Positions 48,385 through 57,289 of a stretch of DNA of 64,000 nt are shown one piece after another. A program made the translations under genes and the position numbers. The stretch is taken from positions 1,736,001 to 1,800,000 of the forward strand of contig NZ_VFOM01000001.1 in assembly GCF_006716125.1 (NCBI RefSeq), given 5' to 3'. The stretch comes from Homoserinimonas aerilata (lineage in GTDB: Bacteria > Actinomycetota > Actinomycetes > Actinomycetales > Microbacteriaceae). Positions within the stretch are counted from its first letter, which is position 1; every line of letters starts with the position of its first letter. The notes beneath the pieces are model-generated. The model saw only the letters and a list, made by a program, of their open reading frames with translations, made no database searches and was not told where the DNA came from.

Positions 48385-49827
48385 TCAGGCGCGGATGAGT
48401 GCGAGCACGCGATCGCGGATGCGCCGCATCTCGGGCTCCGTGGCGGCCTCCGCGTTGAGGCGCAGCAGCGGCTCCGTGTTCGACGGCCGCACGTTGAACC
48501 ACCAGAAGCCGTCCGGGCTGCCACCGCTGACGGTGAGCCCGTCGAGCTCGTCGAGCTCTCCCTCGCCGGCGAAATCTTCGACGATGCGCGCGTACGCGGC
48601 CGGAACATCCGTCACCGTCGAGTTGATCTCGCCGCTCTGCGAGTACGGGTCGAATTCGGCGGCGAACGTCGACAGCACAGCATCCGGGTTTCCTGCCGCG
48701 TGCGCACCGAATTCGGCGAGCAGGTGCATGGCGGCGAGCATGCCGTTGTCTGCGCCCCAGAAGTCTTTGAAGTAGTAGTGGGCGGAGTGCTCGCCGCCGA
48801 AGATGGCACCCGTCGCCGCCATCTCGTCTTTGATGAGCGAGTGGCCGACGCGTGTGCGCACGGGCGTCGCGCCGGCAGCCGTGATGGTCTCGGCGACGGC
48901 GCGGGAGGTGATGAGGTTGTGGATGACGGCGATGTCGGCGTCGGGGTCGGATGCCTGCACGCGCCGGATCTCGCGCAGTGCGACGACCGCGGCGACGGCC
49001 GAGGGGGTGACGGGTGCGCCCGTCTCGTCGACGACGAAGCACCTGTCGGCGTCGCCGTCGAAGGCGAGCCCCAGGTCGGCGCCGTGCGCGACGACGGCCT
49101 TCTGCAGGTCGACCAGGTTGGCCGGGTCGAGCGGGTTGGCCTCGTGGTTGGGGAACGTTCCGTCGAGTTCGAAGTAGAGGGGCACGATCTCGAGCGGCAG
49201 CGCGGGCAGCCCTGCGGCGGTCGAGAGCACGGCGGGCACTGTGAGCCCGCCCATCCCGTTGCCCGCGTCGACGACGACGCGCAGCGGCCGGATGCCCGAG
49301 AGGTCGACGAGCGAGCGCAGGTAGGCCGCGTAGTCGGCCAGCACGTCGAGCTCGCGCAGCGCGCCGGGGGTGCCGACGGCGGTGATCCCGGTGGCCAGGT
49401 ACTGCTGCGCGCGGTCCCTGATCTCCTTCAGTCCCGTGTCGAAGCTGATGCCCTGCGCGCCTGCCCTGCTGAACTTGATGCCGTTGTAGGTGGCCGGGTT
49501 GTGGCTGGCCGTGAACATGGCGGCGGGCGCGTTCAGGCTGCCGGAGGCGAAGTAGCTTTCGTCGGTTGAGCACAGCCCGATGAGCACAATGTTGCCGCCG
49601 CGGGCGCGCGCGCCGGCCGAGAATGCGGCCGCAAATTCGGGCGAGGAGTCGCGCATGTCGTGCCCGACGACGACGTCTGCCCCGGCCGCGCCGACCTCGT
49701 CGACGAATGCCGCACCGAGCGCTTCGACGACGGATGCGGTGAGCTGACTGCCGACGAGTCCGCGGACGTCATATGCCTTGATGAATGGTGCGAGGTCGAT
49801 CGGTGTGGGGGCTGCTGCGGCGGTCAT
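48385..49827 (-). CDS. manB: Phosphomannomutase/phosphoglucomutase
   Basis: This enzyme interconverts mannose-6-phosphate and mannose-1-phosphate for GDP-mannose and glycan synthesis. The 480-residue protein has the phosphoserine loop FTASHNPATYNGIK, metal loop AFDGDADRCF, sugar-binding GGEHSAHYYF and the phosphate-binding loop RPSNTEPLLRL, covering all four domains. The ATG overlaps the DUF3499 stop (ATGA). It functions next to ManA, encoded ten kilobases away. Confidence 0.95.
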   Translation of the reverse strand: MTAAAAPTPIDLAPFIKAYDVRGLVGSQLTASVVEALGAAFVDEVGAAGADVVVGHDMRDSSPEFAAAFSAGARARGGNIVLIGLCSTDESYFASGSLNAPAAMFTASHNPATYNGIKFSRAGAQGISFDTGLKEIRDRAQQYLATGITAVGTPGALRELDVLADYAAYLRSLVDLSGIRPLRVVVDAGNGMGGLTVPAVLSTAAGLPALPLEIVPLYFELDGTFPNHEANPLDPANLVDLQKAVVAHGADLGLAFDGDADRCFVVDETGAPVTPSAVAAVVALREIRRVQASDPDADIAVIHNLITSRAVAETITAAGATPVRTRVGHSLIKDEMAATGAIFGGEHSAHYYFKDFWGADNGMLAAMHLLAEFGAHAAGNPDAVLSTFAAEFDPYSQSGEINSTVTDVPAAYARIVEDFAGEGELDELDGLTVSGGSPDGFWWFNVRPSNTEPLLRLNAEAATEPEMRRIRDRVLALIRA

Positions 49828-50030
49828 GCACCCAAAGCTACATGACGGATGACCTGCCATCCCTGCGGCACGGAGAGCCTCTCGGAGTGCACCGCGCAGA
49901 GGTCGTAGGCGTGCGGTTCTGCCTTCTGGCTGAGCGGCCCGAGCACGGCCATCGAGTCGGCGTAGTCGTAGGTGAGCGTCGAGATCGCGTCGCGTGCGCA
50001 GGCGACTTTGCTGCAGGGCCGTCCATTCAT
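49824..50030 (-). CDS. DUF3499 family small zinc-ribbon-like protein
   Basis: This 68-residue actinobacterial protein begins MNGRPCSKVACARDAISTL and ends GWQVIRHVALGA. Two pairs of possible metal ligands are visible (CSKVAC and CAVH), suggesting a small zinc-binding fold. It sits between a divergent metallopeptidase-family gene and manB, the same order as Rv3257c-Rv3259 in M. tuberculosis. The stop overlaps the manB ATG. Function unknown. Confidence 0.88.
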   Translation of the reverse strand: MNGRPCSKVACARDAISTLTYDYADSMAVLGPLSQKAEPHAYDLCAVHSERLSVPQGWQVIRHVALGA

Positions 50031-50054
50031 TTGGCTCCAGCCTAGACTGGCTGT

Positions 50055-50492
50055 ATGGCCCGTTCTCGCAGCACACGCGCATCTGCGCGGCCCGGCTCGC
50101 GTGACCGCCACGGGCGTGGCATCCGTTCGGCGGTGACGGGCCCGCACCTGCCCCTGCTTCACACGCGGGCCGACGTCTTCGACATGAGCGTCGCATCCGC
50201 CGCCGGCTATCTGAAGGATCTGTGGCCGCGCGAGCTGGCCCGGGTGCGCTTCGAGGTTGCTGCGCTGCCGATGGGCGCGAATCCGGCCGGCTTCGTGGAG
50301 CGCTGGTCTGTTGTCGCCGCCGAGCAGCGCATCGTTCTGTACCGGCTGCCGATCGAGCGGCTCGCACGGCTGCACCGCGACGACGAGCTGCACAGGCGCA
50401 TGATGATCGAGAGTTGTGTGTTTCGCGCGGTCGCCGAGCTGCTCGGCAAGGACCCGTGGGATCTCGCGCCGGAGCGCTTCAGACACTTCTGA
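50055..50492 (+). CDS. Metallopeptidase family protein (zincin-like), active site degenerate
   Basis: This 145-residue protein is the usual divergent neighbour of DUF3499 and matches the small zincin-like family (PF06262 type) through DVFDMSVASAAGYLKDLWPR, RIVLYRLPIERLAR and the C-terminal VAELLGKDPWDLAPERF. The helix that should carry HExxH reads MIESCVFRAVAE, so the first His is Ile and the second is lost; catalysis by the usual mechanism is unlikely. The basic N-terminus (RSRSTRASARPGSRDRHGR) is also unusual. Confidence 0.78.
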   Translation: MARSRSTRASARPGSRDRHGRGIRSAVTGPHLPLLHTRADVFDMSVASAAGYLKDLWPRELARVRFEVAALPMGANPAGFVERWSVVAAEQRIVLYRLPIERLARLHRDDELHRRMMIESCVFRAVAELLGKDPWDLAPERFRHF

Positions 50493-50594
50493 GCTGACCG
50501 TTGGGCAGACTTCTGGGCGGATGCTCCGCACCATTTCTGAACGGATGCGACGGCTGAATCTGGCACCGCAGCATCCGATGCCCTGCTCATCGGC

Positions 50595-52238
50595 TCAGGG
50601 GTAGATGGTCAGCGGTGTCGAGGTGGGCCCGCGCGGCGACACGCTGTGCGCGGCGATCGTGCCCTCTCCCACAAAGCCGACGGAGGCGTTGAGCCTGTCG
50701 AAGTCGTCGAGGGTGTAGGTGGAGCCGGGGGCGACGGCGGTGACCACGGCGGACCCCGCAGGAACCTCGACGGTGACGGATTTGCCGGCCTCGTTCGTGA
50801 GCGTGGCCCGGGCATCCGTGTCGGTGGGGTTCGACAGGTGGAGCGAGGCGGTTCCTCCGTTGGCGACCGGCACGAGGGCGCGCTCGCGCAGTGCCCTGCT
50901 CGTCGCCAGCCAGGCGAAGTCGTTGACCCCGGATGCTGCCGCCGAGGTGGTGCGCACGCCCGCGACGAAGGGGGTGTCGGCTGTGATGGTGGCGGTGTAG
51001 CTGCCGGCGTCGAAGCCGCCGAGGGGCAGCTCGGTGACCCTGCCGCCGTCGATCGACACGGTGATGTCGACCGGCTCTGCGGGGGCTGCGCCCGGCTTCG
51101 TCTCGCGCACCATGGTGATGGTGGCGTGGCCGGTGTTCTCGCCGGGCACGAAGACGCGGAGCACGGGGTTCAGGTCGAGGAAGTCCTCGCCGGCGATGGC
51201 CTCCTCGAGGAGCTCGTGGTCGCCGAAGACGACTCCGGGGATGACCGCCGTCGTGGCGGGAGCCACGCCCACGGTCACGAAGTCGAGACCGCCGGCGGCG
51301 AGCGTGCGTACGGTCGCCTGCTGCATCGATGCCGCGACGAGGCTGCCGCTGCTCTGCACCCGAACGACGGGCGCACTCACGCCGGGGGCGAGGCCTGCGA
51401 GCGAGTAGATGCGTTCCGATCCGGGGGCGACGGCGATGGCGGATGTTCCGGGTGCGGTGACCTCGCCGTTCTCCGAGTAGATGGAGATGCTGACCGTTGC
51501 GGGTGTCTCGCTGGCGTTGACGATGCTGAGCAGGGTCGTGCGGCCGGTGGTGGTGGCGCCGCCGACCAGCCAGATGTCGTCGGACGGTTCGGTGCATTCG
51601 GCGGCCGCGGTGCCGACGAAGTCGCCGGAGGCTGCCCGCTGCGCCTGGCTGCCGGCGAGCAGGGGCTGCTCCCCCGCGCCGCCGGTGGCGGCGAGGGTCA
51701 GCACATCGGCTGCGTTGTCGGGGTCGCCGTCGCTCGTCTGCGGGCGGCTGATCGCCACCTTGCCCTCGTCGGCGGCGTCGGTGACTCGCGGGGATCCGAG
51801 CGCGGATGCGGTGCTCGCCTGCGCGCCCGTGTCGTCGCCGAGGCGCAGCAGCGGGCCAGCGCACACCCTCTGCTGCTGAGCCGCGACGGGCGTCACATCG
51901 AGTGCCAGCGGTTCGCTGTCGGCGGTGGGCAGCGGCAGGAAGACGGCCGCGCCCAGCGTCGCCGCCGCGACGGCGAGGCCGACCGTGCCGGCGACGAGGC
52001 GCGCCGAGACGAGCACGGCGCCCTTGACGGAACCGGGGCGCCGCACCTTCGGCTCGGCGGGCTTCTTGTCGCGCTTCTCACGCGGCTTCTTGCTCGGCTT
52101 CTTACCGGGCTTCGTGCCGGGGCTCTCCTGCTCGTCGGCATCCGCCCGTGGCCCGATCTCGATGGGGCCGGAGAACTGCTCGTCCTGCCCAGAGAAACGG
52201 TCGTCGGAGGGGAACTGCCCCTGGCCGCGCTCAGTCAT
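50595..52238 (-). CDS. DUF5719 family membrane-anchored protein
   Basis: This 547-residue protein has a cytoplasmic N-terminus with a Lys/Pro-rich stretch (GTKPGKKPSKKPREKRDKK), one membrane helix (about 75-105) and a large extracellular all-beta-type domain rich in Thr, Ser and Ala, ending RGPTSTPLTIYP. The actinobacterial DUF5719 family is normally encoded next to a large glycosyltransferase, as here; its start overlaps that gene's stop by eight bases. It may assist export or assembly of the glycan. Function unproven. Confidence 0.75.
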   Translation of the reverse strand: MTERGQGQFPSDDRFSGQDEQFSGPIEIGPRADADEQESPGTKPGKKPSKKPREKRDKKPAEPKVRRPGSVKGAVLVSARLVAGTVGLAVAAATLGAAVFLPLPTADSEPLALDVTPVAAQQQRVCAGPLLRLGDDTGAQASTASALGSPRVTDAADEGKVAISRPQTSDGDPDNAADVLTLAATGGAGEQPLLAGSQAQRAASGDFVGTAAAECTEPSDDIWLVGGATTTGRTTLLSIVNASETPATVSISIYSENGEVTAPGTSAIAVAPGSERIYSLAGLAPGVSAPVVRVQSSGSLVAASMQQATVRTLAAGGLDFVTVGVAPATTAVIPGVVFGDHELLEEAIAGEDFLDLNPVLRVFVPGENTGHATITMVRETKPGAAPAEPVDITVSIDGGRVTELPLGGFDAGSYTATITADTPFVAGVRTTSAAASGVNDFAWLATSRALRERALVPVANGGTASLHLSNPTDTDARATLTNEAGKSVTVEVPAGSAVVTAVAPGSTYTLDDFDRLNASVGFVGEGTIAAHSVSPRGPTSTPLTIYP

Positions 52239-55146
52239 CGCTCTCCTCGTCGAAGGTCGCGGCCGGCCCGTCCCCGCTCAGCGTGGAACGCACACGGCGG
52301 CGGCGCTGCGTGGGGATCGCGAGCAGCACCGTCACCACGAAGAACAGTGCCTGCACGCCCAGCAGCACGCGGCCCTGAAGGCTGTCGATCGCGTCCTCCG
52401 GGGCATCCGGGGCCGTCGTCGGCGGCTCCGTCACACGCCACAGCAGGCCAGAACTCGTCTGCCCGACCGGCGTCACCGCGGGATTGCCGTCGAGGGAATC
52501 CGCCGCCCGCTTGTGCACCTGCTCGGCGGCCCCGACATCCATGGCCGTCGCCGCATCCACATCGGCGAGCACAATGAAACCGATGTACAGCTCGGCAAGA
52601 TCGGAGGTTGGATCGTAGCTGCCGCGGGAGGCCAGGTTCGCGGCCAGCGTCGCCGCCTGACGCTGCGCATCCGTCGTATCGTGCGCCGTCGCGGCAAGCG
52701 TCGACTGCTCATCGAGCGTCGCCCCGGTGCCGCGCTGCAACTCGACGACAAGCGCATCCTCGCCCGCAGGAACAAGCCGCAGCATGCCGATCTGCGGATT
52801 CGTGCGCGCCTCAGCGGCAACGACCGCCGGAACGATACGCCCCGAACTGGCCTGCACGGCAGACTCGCCCGAGAGCATCGCCCCCAACAGTGGCACCGCC
52901 AACACGACCGTCGCCAGCGACGCCGCAAGGCCAGCAGCCGCCGACGCCCGCCCGAGCGCGCCCAACACCACCACGACACCGCCCGTGAGGCCCAACCAGA
53001 ACAGGCTCAGACCCGAACCCGGCCACACAGGAACCGACTCAGCGCCCAGCGACGACAGCTCGATACGCGACGCCGCGACCGCCGTCACGAAACCGAGCAG
53101 GGCGATCACCAGCGACGGAATCGACCGCCGCGACCCCGGAACGAACAGGGCGAGGAGCGCCAGGATGCCCACAGGCGCCAACAGGACCGCCACCACGACA
53201 TGCGCAGAAACGCCCGGCAGAGCAAGCCCCTGCACGACAGAGGTCCAGCCGTTCAGCCCCTCAGCAGCACTCAGCAGCGCCAGATGCCAGCCCGAACTCG
53301 CACCAGCCGCCGCAGGCGCACCCGGGTCGGCAAGCAGCGCAAGCGGAGTCCCGCGCATGATCTGCTCCACCACAAGCGGGGCAAACAGGGCTGCCGCCAG
53401 AATCGGGATGTTCACAATGCGCAGCAGACCCCGCGGCTGCGCCACCATCCACACAACCCACATCACCAGCAGCGCAGGAACCAGAACAGGGGCGGATGCC
53501 GCCACAACAGCGAACAGCAAACCGGCGGCCGCAGCGGCCGGCACCGAGCGCGCCGCGCTCACCGTGGCAAGCACCAACCACGGCAGAAGGATGTGCGCGA
53601 TCGACGCGCCCAAATGACCCATCATCAGCGACGACAAAAGAGGTGGCGCCGCAGACCACAGAACAGCCGCCACCAGCGGAATCCAGCCCTTGCGCGAAAT
53701 GCGGCGGGCCGCGAACCACGCGCCCGCAGACGCCAACGGCAAAGCAAGAAGGTAAAGCAGCACAATGCTGAACGACGGCGACCAGAACGTGATCGAGCCG
53801 AGAACAGCCAGAACATACGCAAAGGGGTCAGAGAACCCCTCAAAGCCTGTGCCGATGCTGCGCCAGCCGTAGCCGACATTCGACCACAACTCACCCACCG
53901 TCGCGCTCAACGGAAGCAGCCCGCCACCCGACACGGCCTGAGCGCCCAACAGCGGCCCGAACGCGACAACACCCACAACGCCCGCAAACACGGCAGCCCA
54001 AAGACCGCCGCCGCCCAGATACCCGACCTTCGGCTCATCCGGAACACCACCGCCCGGCAGCGACGCCTCCCGCGCCTGCGCTCGCTTCTCCCGCACCTGC
54101 GCCGCAGGCACGCGCAACGGCGCGATCGCCCCCCACCCGAGCCGGCGACTACGCCTCAAGCGCGCGCGCGAACCCGCAACGCCAGCATCGAACATGGCGG
54201 CCAGAGCGGCCGCGAACTCGCCGCCCACAAACCCCGGATGCTTCGCCAACAGCTGCCCCACAGCGCGCAGCACCGCAAGCGGCAACAGCGACAACCAGTG
54301 CAACGGCACCGCCACCAGCGGGGCATACACGAGCCGCCTGTGCAGCTGGGCCGCGCGCGCGACACGCGCACGGCGAGCCGCCGAAACGGACCGCCGCCCA
54401 AAATGTTCCGGACCCCCCGCAGCCGACACACGCGCACCCGGAACCACAATCACGCGGTGCCCGGCCAGACGCGCCCTGATCGAAAAATCGAGTCCAGCAT
54501 CCACCGACGGCAGCCCCGGATCGAAACCACCCAAAGCCTGCCAGACGCTGCGCCGCACGAGCATGCCGTTCATGGCCACACCCAGCATGTCCTCCGTGAC
54601 ATCATGCTGCGCCTGGTCGAGCTCATCCTCGACCATCAGAAGCGACGTGCCGAAACGGGTGACGGCCTCACCGAACTCGGCGATCACATCCGGCCGATCC
54701 CAGCTCATGACCTTGGGGCCCGCGATCGCCACCGACGGTGCGATCTCCACCGCCGCCAACAACTGCTGCAGCGCGCGCGGATGCGGGGCGCTGTCATGGG
54801 CGAGCAGCCAGAGCCACTCGGAATCGGGGTCGGCTGGTTCGGGCTGTGCTTGTTTTGTTTGCGCGTTGGTGCTGGCGCCAGCCGTGTCGGCTCGGTCGGT
54901 GTCGCCGAGTACGCGCGCAGCCTGCGCGACGGCCGCGCCGAACGCCAGGTTGGCGCGCGGCGGCAGGCTCACCAGCTGGGTGGGGCCGGATGCGGCGAGC
55001 AGCTTTTCGCTGTCGTCATCGGATGCTGCATCGACGGCGATGATCGTGTCGGGCGCGCGCGTCTGCGCCGCAAGCGCCGGGAGGGTGCGCTTGAGGTGGT
55101 CGCCCCCGTTTCGGGCGACAAGTATCGCTGTGACTCTCTGGCGCAT
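52231..55146 (-). CDS. Large membrane glycosyltransferase, GT2 family
   Basis: This 971-residue protein begins with a GT2 domain (about 1-260): VTAILVARNGGDHLKRTL, DAASDDDS, SEWLWLLAHDSAPHPRALQ, the acceptor region VAMNGMLVRRSVWQALGGF and DFSIRARLAGHRV. About 12 membrane helices follow, interspersed with loops and a C-terminal extracellular region. Homologues in actinobacteria are annotated as galactofuranosyl- or rhamnosyltransferase-like cell-wall enzymes; the donor sugar cannot be told here. It lies between whiB and DUF5719. Confidence 0.87.
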   Translation of the reverse strand: MRQRVTAILVARNGGDHLKRTLPALAAQTRAPDTIIAVDAASDDDSEKLLAASGPTQLVSLPPRANLAFGAAVAQAARVLGDTDRADTAGASTNAQTKQAQPEPADPDSEWLWLLAHDSAPHPRALQQLLAAVEIAPSVAIAGPKVMSWDRPDVIAEFGEAVTRFGTSLLMVEDELDQAQHDVTEDMLGVAMNGMLVRRSVWQALGGFDPGLPSVDAGLDFSIRARLAGHRVIVVPGARVSAAGGPEHFGRRSVSAARRARVARAAQLHRRLVYAPLVAVPLHWLSLLPLAVLRAVGQLLAKHPGFVGGEFAAALAAMFDAGVAGSRARLRRSRRLGWGAIAPLRVPAAQVREKRAQAREASLPGGGVPDEPKVGYLGGGGLWAAVFAGVVGVVAFGPLLGAQAVSGGGLLPLSATVGELWSNVGYGWRSIGTGFEGFSDPFAYVLAVLGSITFWSPSFSIVLLYLLALPLASAGAWFAARRISRKGWIPLVAAVLWSAAPPLLSSLMMGHLGASIAHILLPWLVLATVSAARSVPAAAAAGLLFAVVAASAPVLVPALLVMWVVWMVAQPRGLLRIVNIPILAAALFAPLVVEQIMRGTPLALLADPGAPAAAGASSGWHLALLSAAEGLNGWTSVVQGLALPGVSAHVVVAVLLAPVGILALLALFVPGSRRSIPSLVIALLGFVTAVAASRIELSSLGAESVPVWPGSGLSLFWLGLTGGVVVVLGALGRASAAAGLAASLATVVLAVPLLGAMLSGESAVQASSGRIVPAVVAAEARTNPQIGMLRLVPAGEDALVVELQRGTGATLDEQSTLAATAHDTTDAQRQAATLAANLASRGSYDPTSDLAELYIGFIVLADVDAATAMDVGAAEQVHKRAADSLDGNPAVTPVGQTSSGLLWRVTEPPTTAPDAPEDAIDSLQGRVLLGVQALFFVVTVLLAIPTQRRRRVRSTLSGDGPAATFDEESDD

Positions 55147-55468
55147 CCGTTCGAGACTACGTGCTGCCCGCGGCGCGGCCGCTCAGACACGCGGCCCGGC
55201 CCGCCCGCGCGCTCCCCGCAGCGACGCCGCGCCTGCCTCGCCGAGCCCACTGAAAACGAAGGAGAATCCGGCGGAAAGCGCCCCGATGGTGCCGCTTGGG
55301 GACGAAATCGGCAGGATGTCCTTCGTTTTCAGCAAGCGCGTTCGGCATGAGCGCCGATCCGACGGGCGCCGGTTTCAGCGAGCGACGTCGCAGACGACGA
55401 CATGCGGATGCTCAGGGTCACCACAAGGAGCACCGCGGCGGCGGCAGAGATGGCCGAGAAAGGGGGTG
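55147..55468. other. 322-bp region between the glycosyltransferase and whiB carrying palindrome copy 5
   Basis: Both flanking genes run leftwards. The region holds palindrome copy 5 and about 135 bp before the whiB stop in which I see no gene and no convincing terminator. Confidence 0.6.
55252..55330. repeat. 79-bp interspersed palindrome, copy 5
   Basis: Left arm GGAGAA, right arm mirroring GGACAT, interior GC-rich. It lies between the whiB 3' end and the glycosyltransferase start, 106 bp from the latter. Confidence 0.95.
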
Positions 55469-55792
55469 CTAGCCAGCGCTCTTGCGGAGCTTGCGGCGCT
55501 CACGCTCGGAGAGCCCGCCCCAGATGCCGAAGCGCTCGTCGTTGTGCAGCGCGTACTCGAGGCACTGGGTGCGAACCTCGCAGGAGGTGCAGATCTTCTT
55601 CGCGTCGCGCGTCGATCCGCCCTTCTCGGGGAAGAACGCCTCCGGGTCGGTCTGAGCGCACAGCGAGTCCGCCTGCCAGGCGAGAGCGTTGTCGTCATCA
55701 TCGATCGAGCGTTTGCGAACCCCGGGAACGCCGAGAGAAACAGGATCGACAAACCAATTGTCCGGAACTCCGCGATGTAGTTCGGGCGCCAT
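55469..55792 (-). CDS. whiB: WhiB family iron-sulfur transcriptional regulator (WhiB2-like)
   Basis: WhiB proteins bind a [4Fe-4S] cluster and partner with the main sigma factor. The 107-residue protein has four cysteines (C45, C68, C71, C77) in the pattern C-x22-C-x2-C-x5-C, the GIWGG turn (89-93) and a basic C-terminus (RERRKLRKSAG). The position beside manA/manB and DUF3499 matches whiB2 of mycobacteria, which controls septation. A 12-bp palindrome lies about 58 bp upstream of the start. Confidence 0.93.
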   Translation of the reverse strand: MAPELHRGVPDNWFVDPVSLGVPGVRKRSIDDDDNALAWQADSLCAQTDPEAFFPEKGGSTRDAKKICTSCEVRTQCLEYALHNDERFGIWGGLSERERRKLRKSAG

Positions 55793-55849
55793 ATCACACT
55801 CTCCCCTCTGCCTTGCGAACGACGTGCGCTAAAACGCGCTACGGGTAAT

Positions 55850-55861
55850 TACACCGGTGTA
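55850..55861. promoter_or_regulatory. Palindrome TACACCGGTGTA upstream of whiB (putative operator)
   Basis: A perfect 12-bp palindrome lies 58-69 bp upstream of the whiB ATG, next to a direct repeat AGCGC-N5-AGCGC on the minus strand. The position suits an activator or repressor site at the whiB promoter. The binding protein is unknown. Confidence 0.4.
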
Positions 55862-55941
55862 GTTCGGCTTAGTCAAGTCGCAAATCGTAAAGACTCAACT
55901 CTGCATTGAGGGTTTCGACGCGCCCACGGAGCGGCCAAACG

Positions 55942-56064
55942 TTATCTGATCCCCCGCCACCGAAGCTTAGCGGGCATGCGATGGAACCCGTCTCGCGGAA
56001 TCTCCCAGACGGTCACCGCCACCGCCACGAGGACCAGGGTTCCGACTATCACTGCTGTAACCAT
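55942..56064 (-). CDS. Small single-helix membrane protein (40 aa)
   Basis: A 40-codon frame begins MVTAVIVGTLVLVAVAVTVW and ends in a basic tail (HRMPAKLRWRGIR). It has one predicted membrane helix with a positive cytosolic end. TAGATT lies seven bases before the ATG, so a leaderless transcript is plausible. It sits upstream of whiB on the same strand and is divergent from the GlxA-type regulator. It is supported only by composition and promoter spacing. Confidence 0.45.
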   Translation of the reverse strand: MVTAVIVGTLVLVAVAVTVWEIPRDGFHRMPAKLRWRGIR

Positions 56065-56173
56065 GGCAGTAAATCTACGTATTGCGAGGAAGCGCCACGA
56101 GTGGCAGGATAGCCACAGTTCGACCATATTCTGCCAAGGCGAGTTCTCTTGCCGACGACTGAGGAGCATCCGG

Positions 56174-57130
56174 ATGCTACGCAAGATCGCTCTCATAGCC
56201 CTGCCCGGCGTCGCGCCCTTCGAGTTCGGCGTCATCTGCGAGGTCTTCGGCATCGACCGCAGCGACATGGACGGTCCCAAGTTCGACTTCAGCATCGCGA
56301 CCGCCGAGCCGGGTGCCGTGCGCACCAGCCTCGGCTACGACATGGTCATCACGCAGGATCTCAGCGTCGTCGCGGAGGCCGACCTGATCGCCGTGCCAGC
56401 CCACACCATCGGGCTGCCCGTCGACCCGCGCGTGCTGCAGGCGGTGCGCGCGGCGGAAGCGCGTGGCGCGTGGGTGCTCAGCGTCTGCAGCGGTGCCTTC
56501 GTGCTCGGCGAGGCGGGGTTGCTCGACGGCCGCCGCAGCACAACCCACTGGATGCATGCGGCACAGCTGGCATCCGAATTTCCGAACACCGAGGTCGACC
56601 CGGATGTTCTGTTCGTCGACGACCGCAAAGTCGTCACCGGCGCCGGCACCGCCGCCGGAATCGACGCCGCACTGCACATCGTGCGCAAAGAGCTCGGCGC
56701 TGCGGCCGCCAACGTCATCGCCCGCCGCATGGTGGTGCCGCCGCAGCGCGACGGCGGCCAATCGCAGTACATCTCCAGCCCCGTCGCCGAATGCCAGAGC
56801 GACTCGTTCGCGGCGGTCGCCGAATGGATGCTCGAAAATCTGGGCGAGGACCTCACCATCGACCAGCTCAGCCGCAGGGCGCTCATGTCCCCGCGCACAT
56901 TCGCGCGCCGGTTCCGCTCCGAGATGGGCACCACGCCGGCCGCCTGGCTGAACCGGCAGCGGCTCAACCACGCGCAGCAGCTGCTCGAACGCAGCGACCG
57001 CGGGCTCGAGTCGATCGCCGCCGACAGCGGCTTCGGCACGGCCGCCGTCATGCGGCACCACTTCGTGAAGACGCTGCAGACGACCCCCACCGCGTACCGG
57101 CGCCTGTTCGGCGAGCGCGCGCTCGCGTAG
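56174..57130 (+). CDS. GlxA family transcriptional regulator (DJ-1/PfpI domain plus AraC HTH)
   Basis: This 318-residue regulator has an N-terminal class I amidotransferase-like (DJ-1/PfpI) domain: MLRKIALIALPGVAPFEFG, with the elbow SVCSGAFVLGEAGLLDGR. A C-terminal AraC-type double helix-turn-helix follows (SRRALMSPRTFARRFRSEMG, then ESIAADSGFGTAAVMRHHF). The start ATG 56174 has GAGGAG upstream. Targets are unknown. Palindrome copy 6 begins 80 bp after the stop, in a convergent junction. Confidence 0.9.
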   Translation: MLRKIALIALPGVAPFEFGVICEVFGIDRSDMDGPKFDFSIATAEPGAVRTSLGYDMVITQDLSVVAEADLIAVPAHTIGLPVDPRVLQAVRAAEARGAWVLSVCSGAFVLGEAGLLDGRRSTTHWMHAAQLASEFPNTEVDPDVLFVDDRKVVTGAGTAAGIDAALHIVRKELGAAAANVIARRMVVPPQRDGGQSQYISSPVAECQSDSFAAVAEWMLENLGEDLTIDQLSRRALMSPRTFARRFRSEMGTTPAAWLNRQRLNHAQQLLERSDRGLESIAADSGFGTAAVMRHHFVKTLQTTPTAYRRLFGERALA

Positions 57131-57210
57131 CTGCGGGCCTCCTGCTGCTGCCTGGCCGTGCGCATCCGGGCACCGTTTCGTCGCGCCCTGTGCATCCGAC
57201 GCCGCGTGCT

Positions 57211-57289
57211 GAAAACGAAGGAGTGTCGCCACACAACGGCCCCATATGCGCTCACCAAGGCGGTTTTGCGCGGGATTTCCTTCGTTTTC
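57211..57289. repeat. 79-bp interspersed palindrome, copy 6 (overlaps a gene end)
   Basis: The arms are partly decayed (GGAGTG versus a mirror of GGAAAT). The right 38 bp form the last 12 codons and the stop of the leftward AbiEi/DUF559 gene. Confidence 0.93.
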
